Shown here: positions 33,445 through 41,743 of the stretch, piece after piece
How positions within the stretch are numbered: the stretch's first letter is position 1
Layout: each line of letters opens with the position of its first letter
Assembly: GCA_036788295.1 (NCBI GenBank)
Contig: DAIQNR010000016.1
Span: forward strand, 16,160-80,159
DNA: 64,000 nucleotides
Reading direction: 5' to 3'
DNA from: JAHQVK01 sp036788295
Lineage (GTDB): Bacteria > Myxococcota > Kuafuiibacteriia > Kuafuiibacteriales > Kuafuiibacteriaceae
Made by a program: the position numbers and the translations under genes
The notes under the pieces: model-generated
Seen by the model: only the letters and a program-made list of their open reading frames with translations
What the model was told of the DNA's origin: nothing
Databases searched by the model: none

Positions 33445-35519
33445 ATACGCAGAGTCTCCTCTCCCTACCGGGCAGAGCGTTCAGCGCGGAAGTCGTCGTC
33501 GGGGTCGTGTTCCTCGGCGTGGTCTCGCTGCTCATCGTCCCCGTCCCTGGAGTGGCGCTCGACATGCTGCTCGCGGTGAGCATCGGCTTCTCCGCCATCG
33601 TCTTTCTGACCGCGCTGTTTTCGGAGCGGCCGACCGACTTCAGCGTCTTTCCTACGCTGCTGCTCATCAGCACCCTGCTGCGGCTCGCTCTGAACATCGC
33701 GTCCACCCGGCTCATCCTTCTCAATGGCCACCAGGGCCCGGACGCCGCCGGGGAGGTGATCCAGGCGTTCGCGACCCTGGTCGTCGGAGGCAACCTAGGG
33801 GTGGGGCTCATCGTGTTCTTGGCCCTGGTCCTCATCAACTTCGTCGTCATCACCAAAGGGGCCGGGCGCATCGCGGAGGTGGCGGCCCGGTTCACGCTCG
33901 ACGCCATGCCCGGACGACAGATGGCCATCGACGCCGAGCTGAACGCGGGCGCGATCAGCGAAGAGCAGGCCCGGGCCCGGCGCACCGAGATCGAGAGCCA
34001 GGCGAACTTCTACGGGGCCATGGATGGCGCGAGCAAGTTCGTCCGCGGAGACGCCATCGCGGGCCTCATCATCACCGCGGTGAACCTCGTGGGCGGGGTC
34101 GCCATCGGCATGATGCAGCAGAACCTCTCCTTCTCGGCCGCGGTCGGAACCTATCCGGTCCTCACCGTGGGCGACGGCCTCGTCTCCCAGATGCCCGCGC
34201 TCGTGGTCTCGACCTCTGCTGGTCTTGCCATCTCCCGGGCGTCCGGGCGGCAAGCTTTCGGCCAGCAGGTCGTCACCCAGATGCTGGGCATGCGCAACGT
34301 GCTCGTCATCGCCGGTGGGTTTCTGATGTTCATCGGTCTTCTGCCCGGGCTCCCGTTCTTCCCGTTCGCCCTGATGGCCTCGGCTCTCGGGTTGATGGTG
34401 ATGAGGCAGAACCGCGACGCGAACGCGGTCGCCAGGCAGGCCGAGAAGGACAAGGAGGAGAGCGACCAGCCGACGGAGCCGTCGATGGCGGAGATTCTCC
34501 GGGTGGACCCCCTGACCTTGGAGGTGGGGTACGGACTGCTGTCCCTCGTGGATGCTTCGCGGGGCGGGGACATCCCCGACCGAGTGAAGAAGCTGCGGCG
34601 GCAGCTCGCGCAGGAGCTGGGGCTCATCGTCCCGCCGGTGCGGGTGGTGGACAACCTCCAGCTCGAGCCCGGTCAGTACGCGATTCGGTTGTACGGGGTC
34701 GAGGTCGCCCGCGCGAAGGTGGTGGCGGACCGCTTCATGGCGATCGACTCCGCCGGCATCCAGTCGTTCCCGGGAGGGATCGAGACCAAGGAGCCGGTCT
34801 TTGGTCTTCGCGCGTTCTGGATTCGCGGCGCGGACCGCCAGCTCGCCGAGTCCAGAGGCCTGACCGTCGTCGATCCATCGACGGTGCTGACGACCCACCT
34901 CGCCGAGGTCCTGCGCCGAAACGCCGATCAGCTGCTCGGGCGAGACCAGACGAGCGAGCTCGTCGATTTCGCCCGGGCCGAGCACCCGAAGCTCGTCTCG
35001 GAGCTCATCCCGGAGCCCTTGTCGCTCGGGGAGCTCGTGGGGGTGCTGCAGACGCTGCTCGCGGAGCGGGTGTCGATCCGCAACCTTCGGGGGATCCTGG
35101 AGGCGGTGGCGGGCGCCATCCCCCAAGGCAAGGATCCGCGCCGGCTGGCCGAGGCCGCCCGGGCGGGGCTCTGGAGGGAGATCTCCGGCGGCGTCGCCGA
35201 CGACGACGGGGTGATCCACGCGATTCTCCTCGACCGCGAGCTCGAGCTGACCTTGCGGGGGTCCTTGGCCCCCGGCGGGGTGCTCGCGCCCGAACCACAC
35301 ATTTACCAGGCCGTGGTCGAGCAGACCGCGGCGCTCGCACGGCAGGCGTCGGAAGATCGTCACCCGCCGTGCGTGCTCGTAGCCGATGACCTGCGTCGGC
35401 CGCTTCGTGAGCTGGTCGGGAGTCAACTTCCCGACGTTCCGGTCCTCGCCATCCGCGAGCTCGACCGGCAAGCGGAGCTGCGGGTCGTGGGTACGGTCTC
35501 TGCAAACAACTCGAGGTGA
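33441..35519 (+). CDS. flhA: Flagellar export gate protein FlhA
   Basis: The 692-residue protein has about eight membrane helices in its N-terminal half, the FHIPEP-type signature region (RLALNIASTRLILLNGHQGP, GRIAEVAARFTLDAMPGRQM, GDAIAGLIITAVNLVGG), and a C-terminal cytosolic domain (LTLEVGYGLLSLVDASRGGD onwards) that forms the nonameric ring docking chaperone-substrate complexes. Length and motifs are standard. It lies between flhB (overlap) and flhF. Confidence 0.97.
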   Translation: MNTQSLLSLPGRAFSAEVVVGVVFLGVVSLLIVPVPGVALDMLLAVSIGFSAIVFLTALFSERPTDFSVFPTLLLISTLLRLALNIASTRLILLNGHQGPDAAGEVIQAFATLVVGGNLGVGLIVFLALVLINFVVITKGAGRIAEVAARFTLDAMPGRQMAIDAELNAGAISEEQARARRTEIESQANFYGAMDGASKFVRGDAIAGLIITAVNLVGGVAIGMMQQNLSFSAAVGTYPVLTVGDGLVSQMPALVVSTSAGLAISRASGRQAFGQQVVTQMLGMRNVLVIAGGFLMFIGLLPGLPFFPFALMASALGLMVMRQNRDANAVARQAEKDKEESDQPTEPSMAEILRVDPLTLEVGYGLLSLVDASRGGDIPDRVKKLRRQLAQELGLIVPPVRVVDNLQLEPGQYAIRLYGVEVARAKVVADRFMAIDSAGIQSFPGGIETKEPVFGLRAFWIRGADRQLAESRGLTVVDPSTVLTTHLAEVLRRNADQLLGRDQTSELVDFARAEHPKLVSELIPEPLSLGELVGVLQTLLAERVSIRNLRGILEAVAGAIPQGKDPRRLAEAARAGLWREISGGVADDDGVIHAILLDRELELTLRGSLAPGGVLAPEPHIYQAVVEQTAALARQASEDRHPPCVLVADDLRRPLRELVGSQLPDVPVLAIRELDRQAELRVVGTVSANNSR

Positions 35520-35525
35520 GCCGTC

Positions 35526-36674
35526 ATGCAGGTCCAGATTGTCAGAGCTTCGACACGGCACCGAGCCCTCGCGGAGGCGCGCCGTTTGATGGGTCCCGAC
35601 CCGCTCGTTCTGTCGGTTCGCCGCAGACCGGGGAGCCGGGGCGAGGATGAGTGGGAAGCGCTCGTGGCCCGGGACACCCCCGAGCCGGTCGCTGCCCGCC
35701 GTGGGGAGGCGGAGGCCCCGCCCTGGGAAGAGCTCGAGCGGCTGCGTGCCGATCTCGCCGAGCTGAAGGAGAGTATCCGAATGGGGCGAACGCCCAACGC
35801 GCAGCTGCTCACGCTCGCCCACCGCCTCGGACACATCGAGGCGGAGCTGCTCGCCAGCGTGCTGAAGGGACAGGAACTTCCAACTCGGTGGGCGCCGCTC
35901 GTCCAGCGGCTCGAGGCGGCCGGCTACCCTACCACCGATGCGCTCCGGGTGGTGCAGCGGCTCGACCGGACGACAGGGGCCGAGCCGGAGCCGGATTGGC
36001 GGGCCCACGAGGCGAGGGTGAGAGAAGCCCTGGCCGAGGATCTCTCGGTGGCGCCGGCCGAAGAGCGGCTCGAGCCCGGGCTCGTGGTGTTCACGGGGGG
36101 CGCTGGCGTGGGAAAGACCACGCTCGCGGCCAAGCTCGCCGCCGATCTCTGCCTGGGCGGAGCGCAGAGCCCGGTGCTCGGGGTGATGAAGCCAAAGAGA
36201 GGGGTGGGTCTCGAGACGGTCCGGCGGTGCGCGACGGCGCTCGGCATCGAGTTCGTCGAGGTCCGAAGCACCGAGCAGCTCGAGGAGCTCGAGCAGCGCG
36301 CGGCCGACGGACCGGTCATCTTGGATTCCACCGCGGTGAACCCCCTCGACGTCCACGCCCTCGATGAGATGGGGCGGTGGTTGAGGGCGGCTCCGAGCGC
36401 CGAGGTCCACATCGTGGTCTCGGCCCGGTACGCCGACGAGGAGCTGTCTCGGGCGATCGACGCCGCGGCCTTCGCGCCGAAGCGCCGCTTGTGCGCGACC
36501 CACCTCGACGAGGCCCCCTACCTGGGCCGGGTCATGGCGGCGGCGGCGCGCAGCCGGGTCCCCATCGGGTACCTGTCGCTCGGACCTCGGATCCCGGATG
36601 ACCTCTCTCGGCCGGGGGTCGAGTCACTCATCGACTCGGTTTTGAAGACCGAGGGATCGAGGTTGTCGTCATGA
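35526..36674 (+). CDS. flhF: FlhF-type SRP GTPase with altered GTPase motifs
   Basis: The 382-residue protein has the FlhF layout: B domain, N domain (about 90-185) and G domain. G1 is intact (GGAGVGKTTLAAKLAADL, from 191). The DTYRIGA element is replaced by MKPKRGVGLETVRRC, G3 DTAGR by DSTAVN (268-273), and G4 TKLDE by THLDEA (326-331). The closing motif is GPRIPDDL instead of GQRVPxD. FlhF sets the site and number of polar flagella, with FlhG stimulating its GTPase. Nucleotide binding may persist while hydrolysis or specificity is changed. The partner flhG overlaps it by ATGA. Confidence 0.9.
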   Translation: MQVQIVRASTRHRALAEARRLMGPDPLVLSVRRRPGSRGEDEWEALVARDTPEPVAARRGEAEAPPWEELERLRADLAELKESIRMGRTPNAQLLTLAHRLGHIEAELLASVLKGQELPTRWAPLVQRLEAAGYPTTDALRVVQRLDRTTGAEPEPDWRAHEARVREALAEDLSVAPAEERLEPGLVVFTGGAGVGKTTLAAKLAADLCLGGAQSPVLGVMKPKRGVGLETVRRCATALGIEFVEVRSTEQLEELEQRAADGPVILDSTAVNPLDVHALDEMGRWLRAAPSAEVHIVVSARYADEELSRAIDAAAFAPKRRLCATHLDEAPYLGRVMAAAARSRVPIGYLSLGPRIPDDLSRPGVESLIDSVLKTEGSRLSS

Positions 36675-37657
36675 GTTTCACGATGGAACGCCGCGCGGCT
36701 GCCCGTCTCGTTTCGAGTCCAGTCCAGCAGCGCCCGCGGGTTATGACCATCGCCAGCGGAAAGGGTGGGGTGGGAAAGACGCAGATCGCGGTCAACCTCG
36801 CTGCCGCGCTGGCGCGGCTCGGACGGAAGGTCTTGCTCATCGATGCCGACTTGGGGCTCGCGAACGTGAACGTGCTGCTCGGGATGAGCCCGGACTTCAG
36901 CGCGGCCCACCTGCTCGACGGCAGCCGGGGCTTCGATGAGGTCGTGGTGAGCTACCGGGGCATGTTCGACCTGCTTCCGGCCGGCAGCGCGCTCGCTCAC
37001 CTCGCCGAGCTCGAACAGCTGCAGCAGGTGAGATGGCTCGAGCGGCTCGAGATCGCCCGGAGGCCGTACGACGACGTTGTCGTCGATGCGTCCGCCGGCA
37101 TCGGGGCCAACGTGCGCCTGTGTTTGTCGATCGCCGACGAGTCGCTGGTGGTCATGAACCCGGAGACCACCTCTCTCACCGACGCTTACGCGCTGGTGAA
37201 GGTGGCGAGAAAGGCTGGGTGCACCGGTCCGTTCAGCGTGGTGGTCAACCGAGTCCGGGTCGCCGAGCAGGCCCGTGAGATGTTTCGGTGCCTGGAGACC
37301 GCGGCTCGATCGTTTCTCGGGGTGGATCTCGAGTACGTGGGCTACGTCTACGCCGATCGCGCGGTCGAGCGGGCCACGGTGGAGCAGGTCCCGTTCGTCG
37401 AGTCCTTCCCCGGATCGCCGGCCGGCAAATGTCTGACCGCGCTGGCGGGGAGGCTCGATGGCCGCCGGAGCTCGAGCTTCGACGCAGCGAACCGGCGTTC
37501 TCGGCCGCAAGCGGCGTCCCCGAGCGAACCGGCCCTTTCGGACATCGAGTCGGACCCACCGGTCGTCCCTGCGTCGCAGCGAGGCCCGGTCGAGGCCGAG
37601 GATGACCTGTTTTCGAGCCCCGTCCTTCGGACGGCGGGCCGCGCGACCGAGCACTGA
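36671..37657 (+). CDS. flhG: FlhG/FleN, MinD-like flagellar number regulator
   Basis: The 328-residue ParA/MinD ATPase has the deviant Walker A KGGVGKT (31-37), switch I/II regions IDADLGLANVNVLLG and VVVDASAGIGANVRL, and LVVMNPETTSLTDAYALVK. A Pro/Ser-rich C-terminal tail of about 70 residues follows. FlhG limits flagellar number by acting on FlhF and on the sigma-54 activator. The DQAxxLR activator helix found at the N-terminus of many FlhG proteins is not evident in the first 25 residues, which fits the unusual FlhF here. Confidence 0.92.
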   Translation: MSFTMERRAAARLVSSPVQQRPRVMTIASGKGGVGKTQIAVNLAAALARLGRKVLLIDADLGLANVNVLLGMSPDFSAAHLLDGSRGFDEVVVSYRGMFDLLPAGSALAHLAELEQLQQVRWLERLEIARRPYDDVVVDASAGIGANVRLCLSIADESLVVMNPETTSLTDAYALVKVARKAGCTGPFSVVVNRVRVAEQAREMFRCLETAARSFLGVDLEYVGYVYADRAVERATVEQVPFVESFPGSPAGKCLTALAGRLDGRRSSSFDAANRRSRPQAASPSEPALSDIESDPPVVPASQRGPVEAEDDLFSSPVLRTAGRATEH

Positions 37658-37668
37658 GGAGCCAGCGG

Positions 37669-38400
37669 ATGCACCAGCTACTGAAGGCCTACACCAAGAT
37701 GACCCCTCGTCACGCCCACACCGAGCACGACGAGGCGGTTCGCAAATACGCGCCGACGGTCTACCGCGTGGTTCGGCAGGTCGCCGAGCGCATGCCCGCC
37801 TCCGTGGACCGCGAGTACCTATTCTCGGCGGGCATGGTCGGGCTGCTCGACGCGCTCGGTAAGTTCGACCCGGACAAGGGCATCGCGTTCGAAGCGTACG
37901 CTCGCATTCGGATCAAGGGCGCGGTGCTCGACGAGCTGCGAAGCCTCGATCACCTCACCCGGTCGATGCGGCGAAAGTCGCGCACCGTCGTCGATTCCCG
38001 GTCCGAGCTCGAGAAGGTGGAGGGGGAGCCGGTCGGGGACGACGCGGTCGCGGCGACGCTCGGCGTGAGCATCGAAGAGGTCCAGGTGAGCCGCAACCGA
38101 AAGGCGCCACCGGAGGTGGTCGATCCGTCCACCATCGACTCCCTGGCCGTCTCCGCGCTGTGGCAGCAGCCCTCGAGCGCCGTGGACTCGATGGAGTGGG
38201 AGGAGCACGTGCGGCTGCTGTCGAGGGCGCTCGCGGAGCTGCCGGAGCGAAACCGATTGGTGATCGGGCTCTACTACGAGGCCGAGCTCACCCTGCAGGA
38301 GATCGGCGAGGTCCTCGGGGTGACCCAGTCCCGGATCAGCCAGATCCTTCGAAAGACGGTCGAGCTGCTCCGGGAGCGTTTGGTGAGCGGAGCGGCTTGA
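37669..38400 (+). CDS. fliA: Flagellar sigma-28 factor FliA
   Basis: The 243-residue sigma factor shows region 2 (AERMPASVDREYLFSAGMVG, LLDALGKFDPDKGIAFEAYA, RIRIKGAVLDELRSLDHL) and region 4 (LPERNRLVIGLYYEAELTLQ, EIGEVLGVTQSRISQILRK). It directs polymerase to late flagellar promoters; matching sites are at 45097, 49344 and 50912. It is transcribed from the sigma-54 fliL operon, giving the usual hierarchy, and is held by FlgM (45136). FlhG lies 11 nt upstream. Confidence 0.96.
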   Translation: MHQLLKAYTKMTPRHAHTEHDEAVRKYAPTVYRVVRQVAERMPASVDREYLFSAGMVGLLDALGKFDPDKGIAFEAYARIRIKGAVLDELRSLDHLTRSMRRKSRTVVDSRSELEKVEGEPVGDDAVAATLGVSIEEVQVSRNRKAPPEVVDPSTIDSLAVSALWQQPSSAVDSMEWEEHVRLLSRALAELPERNRLVIGLYYEAELTLQEIGEVLGVTQSRISQILRKTVELLRERLVSGAA

Positions 38401-38471
38401 TTTTCCGTCGAGCAGACCGAATCGCACGGTGAAGGGCCGAGGTTCTCGCCTCCCCCACTTTGGAGAACATC

Positions 38472-38849
38472 ATGGCGGACAAGAACATCAAAATCCTCTC
38501 GGTGGACGACTTCTCCACCATGCGTCGCATCGTGAAGAACCTGCTGAAGCAGATCGGGTACCACGACGTGGACGAGGCGGAAAACGGCGAGGTCGCGCTC
38601 GAGCTCCTCCGGGACCGACACTACGATCTCATCATCAGCGACTGGAACATGCCGGTGAAGTCGGGCATCGAGCTCCTCCGCGAGGTTCGCGCCGACCCCC
38701 GCCTCGCCAACACTCCGTTTCTCATGGTGACCGCCGAAGCGGAAAAGGACAACGTGCTCGAGGCGATGCAGGCCGGGGTGAACAACTACATCCTGAAGCC
38801 GTTCACCGCCAAGATCCTGGAAGACAAGCTGAAGGGCATCTTCGGCTGA
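38472..38849 (+). CDS. cheY: Chemotaxis response regulator CheY
   Basis: This is a 125-residue single receiver domain with the acid pair Asp12/13, phospho-acceptor Asp57 in ISDWNMP, Thr87 and Lys109 (ILKPFT). The DWNMPVKSGIELL and EAMQAGVNNYILKPFTA strings are close to classical CheY. Phospho-CheY binds FliM to change rotation. The ATG at 38472 has GGAG 6 nt upstream; an in-frame TTG at 38460 is discounted. cheZ follows by 7 nt. The other chemotaxis genes are not in the window. Confidence 0.96.
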   Translation: MADKNIKILSVDDFSTMRRIVKNLLKQIGYHDVDEAENGEVALELLRDRHYDLIISDWNMPVKSGIELLREVRADPRLANTPFLMVTAEAEKDNVLEAMQAGVNNYILKPFTAKILEDKLKGIFG

Positions 38850-38856
38850 GCCGGCC

Positions 38857-39426
38857 ATGTCGATGGACGGCCCACCCGTACAGACCCTCTCCGCACGCTT
38901 CGAGAGCATGCAGCGGGAGCTGCAGGACCTACTCAGGTATGTCAAGCGGACCCGAGCGACCTTGGGGGAGGTCGCAAAGGAGCTCCCAGACGCCAGCGTC
39001 GCCATCGGCGCCGTGGAACAGGCTACCGCCAAAGCAGCCCACAACCTCCTGGGAATGGTCGAACAGGCGATGGAGGCCGACGAGCGCCTGATCGCCGGCC
39101 TCGAGCGGCTCGAGCAGGGGAGCGAGCCGATGAGGGAGGCCGTGGCCCCGCTTCGGGAAGAAGTCAGCGGGCAGATCGCCTTGATGGGCGAGATGATGAT
39201 GGAGCTCTCTTTTCAAGATCTCACCGGCCAGAGCCTCACCCGGATCGCGAAGGGCCTCGAGGTGGTCGAGGCCCGCATCGCCCGCATTCTCGACCCCAGC
39301 CTGCCGGCGGCGGACGTCGGTCCGGGCGAGCCCAAAGTGGGTTCCATGTCCGGTCTGCGGCGTCTGCAGGAGTCGCAGGGGGGTGAAGACCGGCAAAACT
39401 GGGTTGACGAGCTGCTCGGCCGCTGA
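38857..39426 (+). CDS. cheZ: CheY-phosphate phosphatase CheZ
   Basis: The 189-residue helical protein contains the catalytic block MELSFQDLTGQSLTRI (Asp121, Gln125, with the spacing of the E. coli Asp143/Gln147 pair). A linker and the C-terminal CheY-binding tail QNWVDELLGR follow. CheZ removes phosphate from CheY. Adjacent cheY supports the call. It ends the plus-strand operon and converges on the minus-strand fliJ. Confidence 0.93.
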   Translation: MSMDGPPVQTLSARFESMQRELQDLLRYVKRTRATLGEVAKELPDASVAIGAVEQATAKAAHNLLGMVEQAMEADERLIAGLERLEQGSEPMREAVAPLREEVSGQIALMGEMMMELSFQDLTGQSLTRIAKGLEVVEARIARILDPSLPAADVGPGEPKVGSMSGLRRLQESQGGEDRQNWVDELLGR

Positions 39427-39466
39427 CCTAGACGAGTTGCTCTGCTCGACCGAGCGCCCCCCTTTG

Positions 39467-39538
39467 CTCGACCGAGGTCCTGCCTCTCGGCCCGAGCGCC
39501 CGCCACCCCCTCGACCGAGGTCCTGCCTCTCGGCCCGA
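39467..39538. repeat. 29-bp direct repeat, 43-bp period, between cheZ and fliJ
   Basis: The sequence starting CTCGACCGAGGTCCTGCCTC and ending TCGGCCCGA occurs perfectly at 39467-39495 and 39510-39538. A partial copy (CTCGACCGAG) is at 39445-39454. It lies in the 209-bp gap between the convergent cheZ and fliJ genes. No gene is visible in the gap. It could be a duplicated termination or protein-binding element. Confidence 0.8.
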
Positions 39539-39635
39539 CCCTCGGGTCCGTCCAACCATCGGCGTCTCGGCTCGAGGGAGGCGGCTTTCGCTGCTCTCTC
39601 GAAGCCTCGTCGCTTGGCGCACGGTCGCTTCCGTC

Positions 39636-40106
39636 TCAGCGAGGCCCCCCTTGGGCCCTCGGAGGGCGTCGGCCCTGCCATCGGCGCTGCGCGAGCTCGT
39701 CGAGGTCTAGGCGCTCCCTGCGCTCGAACGCCTTCTGCATGCTGGCCCGGCGCTGCTCGACGAGCGTCTTGACCGCCCGCTCCCGCACCGCTGCCGCGCG
39801 AAGCCGCTCCTCGACCGGATTCGTGATCTCTTGGTCGAAGCGGCGAAGCCGCCCCCCCAGCTCGGTCAACTCCTGGGTGATGCGCTCCGTGGCCACCCGC
39901 GAGACGAGGTAGAGGTCTCGGTCGAGCCGGCCGTAGTCGTCGATCACGGGGTTCTTCAGCGCAGTGTCGCGGCAGGCGTCGAGCCGTTCGAGAGCGGTGG
40001 TGAAGCGGTCTCTTCGCACGGCGACCTCGGTGAGGTCGGCTTCGGCGTACCGCCTCTCTCGTGAGAGCGCGTCGAGGGCCCGTTCGAGACGGGGAGTTCG
40101 GGTCAC
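39636..40106 (-). CDS. fliJ: Flagellar export coiled-coil protein FliJ
   Basis: The 156-residue protein is almost all helical coiled coil. It starts PRLERALDALSRERRYAEAD and ends with the FliJ-type basic helix (RAVKTLVEQRRASMQKAFER, then LDELAQRRWQGR). FliJ activates the FliI ATPase and links it to FlhA. It is displaced from the usual place next to fliI and lies alone on the minus strand between cheZ and flgF. Start is the GTG at 40106 or at 40112; no strong ribosome site is visible. Its promoter must share about 100 bp with flgF. Confidence 0.8.
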   Translation of the reverse strand: MTRTPRLERALDALSRERRYAEADLTEVAVRRDRFTTALERLDACRDTALKNPVIDDYGRLDRDLYLVSRVATERITQELTELGGRLRRFDQEITNPVEERLRAAAVRERAVKTLVEQRRASMQKAFERRERLDLDELAQRRWQGRRPPRAQGGPR

Positions 40107-40141
40107 GCCCACCTGATCGGACGCTCGGACCGGCTCATGAG

Positions 40142-40157
40142 CGGCAAGCCGCTTGAT
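40142..40157 (+). promoter_or_regulatory. Weak sigma-54-like element upstream of flgF
   Basis: CGGCAAG, 4 nt, TTGAT: GG (40143-40144) with 10 nt to GA (40155-40156). It shares the TTGAT -12 variant seen at 26296-26300. It would start transcription near 40167, 40 nt before flgF. The -24 element is imperfect, so this is tentative. Confidence 0.3.
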
Positions 40158-40205
40158 GTCTCGGTAGGACCGCCGATGGGGTGTCTCGGAAGGAGACGGA
40201 TCACA

Positions 40206-40916
40206 ATGGGACACGGGATCCATATGGCAGCGGCGGGCGCAGTCGCGCGTCGCACCCAGCTCGACATCACCGCCAACAACCTCGCGAACGCCACCACCAC
40301 CGGATACCGGGCTCAGCGGGTCAACTTTCAGGAGGTGCTCTTCAGCGAGGCCGCTCCAAACCGCCACTTGGTCGCGGTCGGACGCCCCATGGTCAGCTGG
40401 GAGCGGGGGGCGGTGGAGCAGACCGGCCGTCCCCTCGACCTGGCGCTCTCCGAGGAGGGCTTCTTCGTCGCCGAGGGGATCGGGGGCCGGGTGCTGCTGC
40501 GGAGCGTCTCGGTCCAGCTCGACCCGAACGGCGTGCTGAAGGACACCGCGGGCCGAACCCTCCGCCTCGCTGGCGGTGACGCTGCGCTCGACCCGAACGC
40601 GGCGATCGAGGTCACGGACCGAGGCCAGGTTCGGCAAGACGGCCGAGAGGTGGCGCGGCTCCTGATGGTCAACGTCCCCGACCAGCGCGGCCTGTCCCCG
40701 GTGGGGCTCGGTGGCTACGTCACCACGCTCGAGTCCGGGGCGGCCTTTCCCATCTCGGCCGAGGTCGTGACCGGCGCCCTCGAGAAGAGCAACGTCAACC
40801 CGGTCACCGACATGGTGCGAATGCTTCAGCTCGAGCGGGACTTTCAGTCTCTGACTCGGGTCATCCACGCGTACCGCGAGGCGGACGAAGGCGTCATCGA
40901 CGCTTCGCAGCGCTGA
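40206..40916 (+). CDS. flgF: Flagellar proximal rod protein FlgF
   Basis: The 236-residue rod protein has N-terminal HMAAAGAVARRTQLDITANN and LANATTTGYRAQRVNFQEV, then a compact D1 region with RPLDLALSEEGFFVAE, and the axial C-terminal helix (SNVNPVTDMVRMLQLERDF). Its length and order before flgG identify it as FlgF. The ATG at 40206 follows AAGGAG at a somewhat long spacing. First gene of the flgFGAHIJ operon. Confidence 0.93.
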   Translation: MGHGIHMAAAGAVARRTQLDITANNLANATTTGYRAQRVNFQEVLFSEAAPNRHLVAVGRPMVSWERGAVEQTGRPLDLALSEEGFFVAEGIGGRVLLRSVSVQLDPNGVLKDTAGRTLRLAGGDAALDPNAAIEVTDRGQVRQDGREVARLLMVNVPDQRGLSPVGLGGYVTTLESGAAFPISAEVVTGALEKSNVNPVTDMVRMLQLERDFQSLTRVIHAYREADEGVIDASQR

Positions 40917-40948
40917 GTTTCAGGAACCATCAGACAAGGAGACACGAC

Positions 40949-41740
40949 ATGACCCGAGCGCTCTACTCCGCCGCCACCGGCATGCACGCCCAGCAGCTCA
41001 AGATCGACGTCATCGCGAACAACCTCGCGAACGTCAACACCGACGGCTTCAAGCAGAGCCGTCCCGAATTCCAGGACCTCATCTACCAGAACATGAAGCT
41101 GGCCGGTGCGGCGTCCTCGCTGAACACCGTGGCCCCGATCGGCCTTCAGGTCGGCCTCGGGGTTCGCCCATCGGCGACGGTGCGAAACTTCGAGCAGGGG
41201 CAGCTCAAGCAGACCGGCAACCCGCTCGACATCGCGATCTCCGAAGAGGGCCTCCTGTCGGTGCGCCTGCCCACCGGGGAGATCGCCTACACCCGCAGCG
41301 GAGCGCTGAAGATCGACGACCGGGGCCAGCTCACCACGTCGCAAGGCTACCTGCTCGAGCCCCCGATCACGCTGCCCCCGGACACGAACCCCGACCGCCT
41401 CACCATCACGGCCGACGGGACGGTCACCGCCCGCTCCGCTCACGACCAGCGGGAGATCGACCTGGGCCGGCTCCGCATGGTGCGGCTGCTCAACCAGGGC
41501 AGCCTCGAGGCGCTCGGCAACAACCTGTACCGGCTCACCGGCGACCCCCGCGCCCTCATCGAGGGCTACCCGACGGAAGAGGGCTTCGGCTCGATCCAGC
41601 AGGGCTATCTCGAGTCCTCGAACGTGAAGGTCGTCGAGGAGATGATCGCCATGATCACCGGCCAGCGCGCCTACGAGGCGAACTCCCGAGTCATTCAGAC
41701 CGCGGACCGGATGCTCGAAGAAGCCAACCGGCTGAGGTGA
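40949..41740 (+). CDS. flgG: Flagellar distal rod protein FlgG
   Basis: The 263-residue protein has the FlgG hallmarks MTRALYSAATGMHAQQLKID, NNLANVNTDGFKQSRPEFQD, the FlgG-specific QVGLGVRPSA loop that stiffens the rod, RSGALKIDDRGQLTTSQGYL, and the C-terminal helix YLESSNVKVVEEMIAMITGQ. FlgG forms the distal rod. One small change is LLSVRLPTGEIAYTRSG, where a FlgG normally begins FFqv. AAGGAGA precedes the ATG. Confidence 0.97.
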   Translation: MTRALYSAATGMHAQQLKIDVIANNLANVNTDGFKQSRPEFQDLIYQNMKLAGAASSLNTVAPIGLQVGLGVRPSATVRNFEQGQLKQTGNPLDIAISEEGLLSVRLPTGEIAYTRSGALKIDDRGQLTTSQGYLLEPPITLPPDTNPDRLTITADGTVTARSAHDQREIDLGRLRMVRLLNQGSLEALGNNLYRLTGDPRALIEGYPTEEGFGSIQQGYLESSNVKVVEEMIAMITGQRAYEANSRVIQTADRMLEEANRLR

Positions 41741-41743
41741 ACC

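Noticed and set aside
33795..36503. Open frame of about 900 codons on the minus strand
   Set aside because: It lies entirely opposite flhA and flhF, which carry all expected motifs; composition is His/Arg/Gly-rich as in antisense shadows.
38397..38423. Possible sigma-28 promoter before cheY (TTGATTTT, 11 nt, ACCGAATC)
   Set aside because: The -35 half lacks TCAAG, and cheY lies 72 nt after fliA in the same direction, so an operon is simpler.
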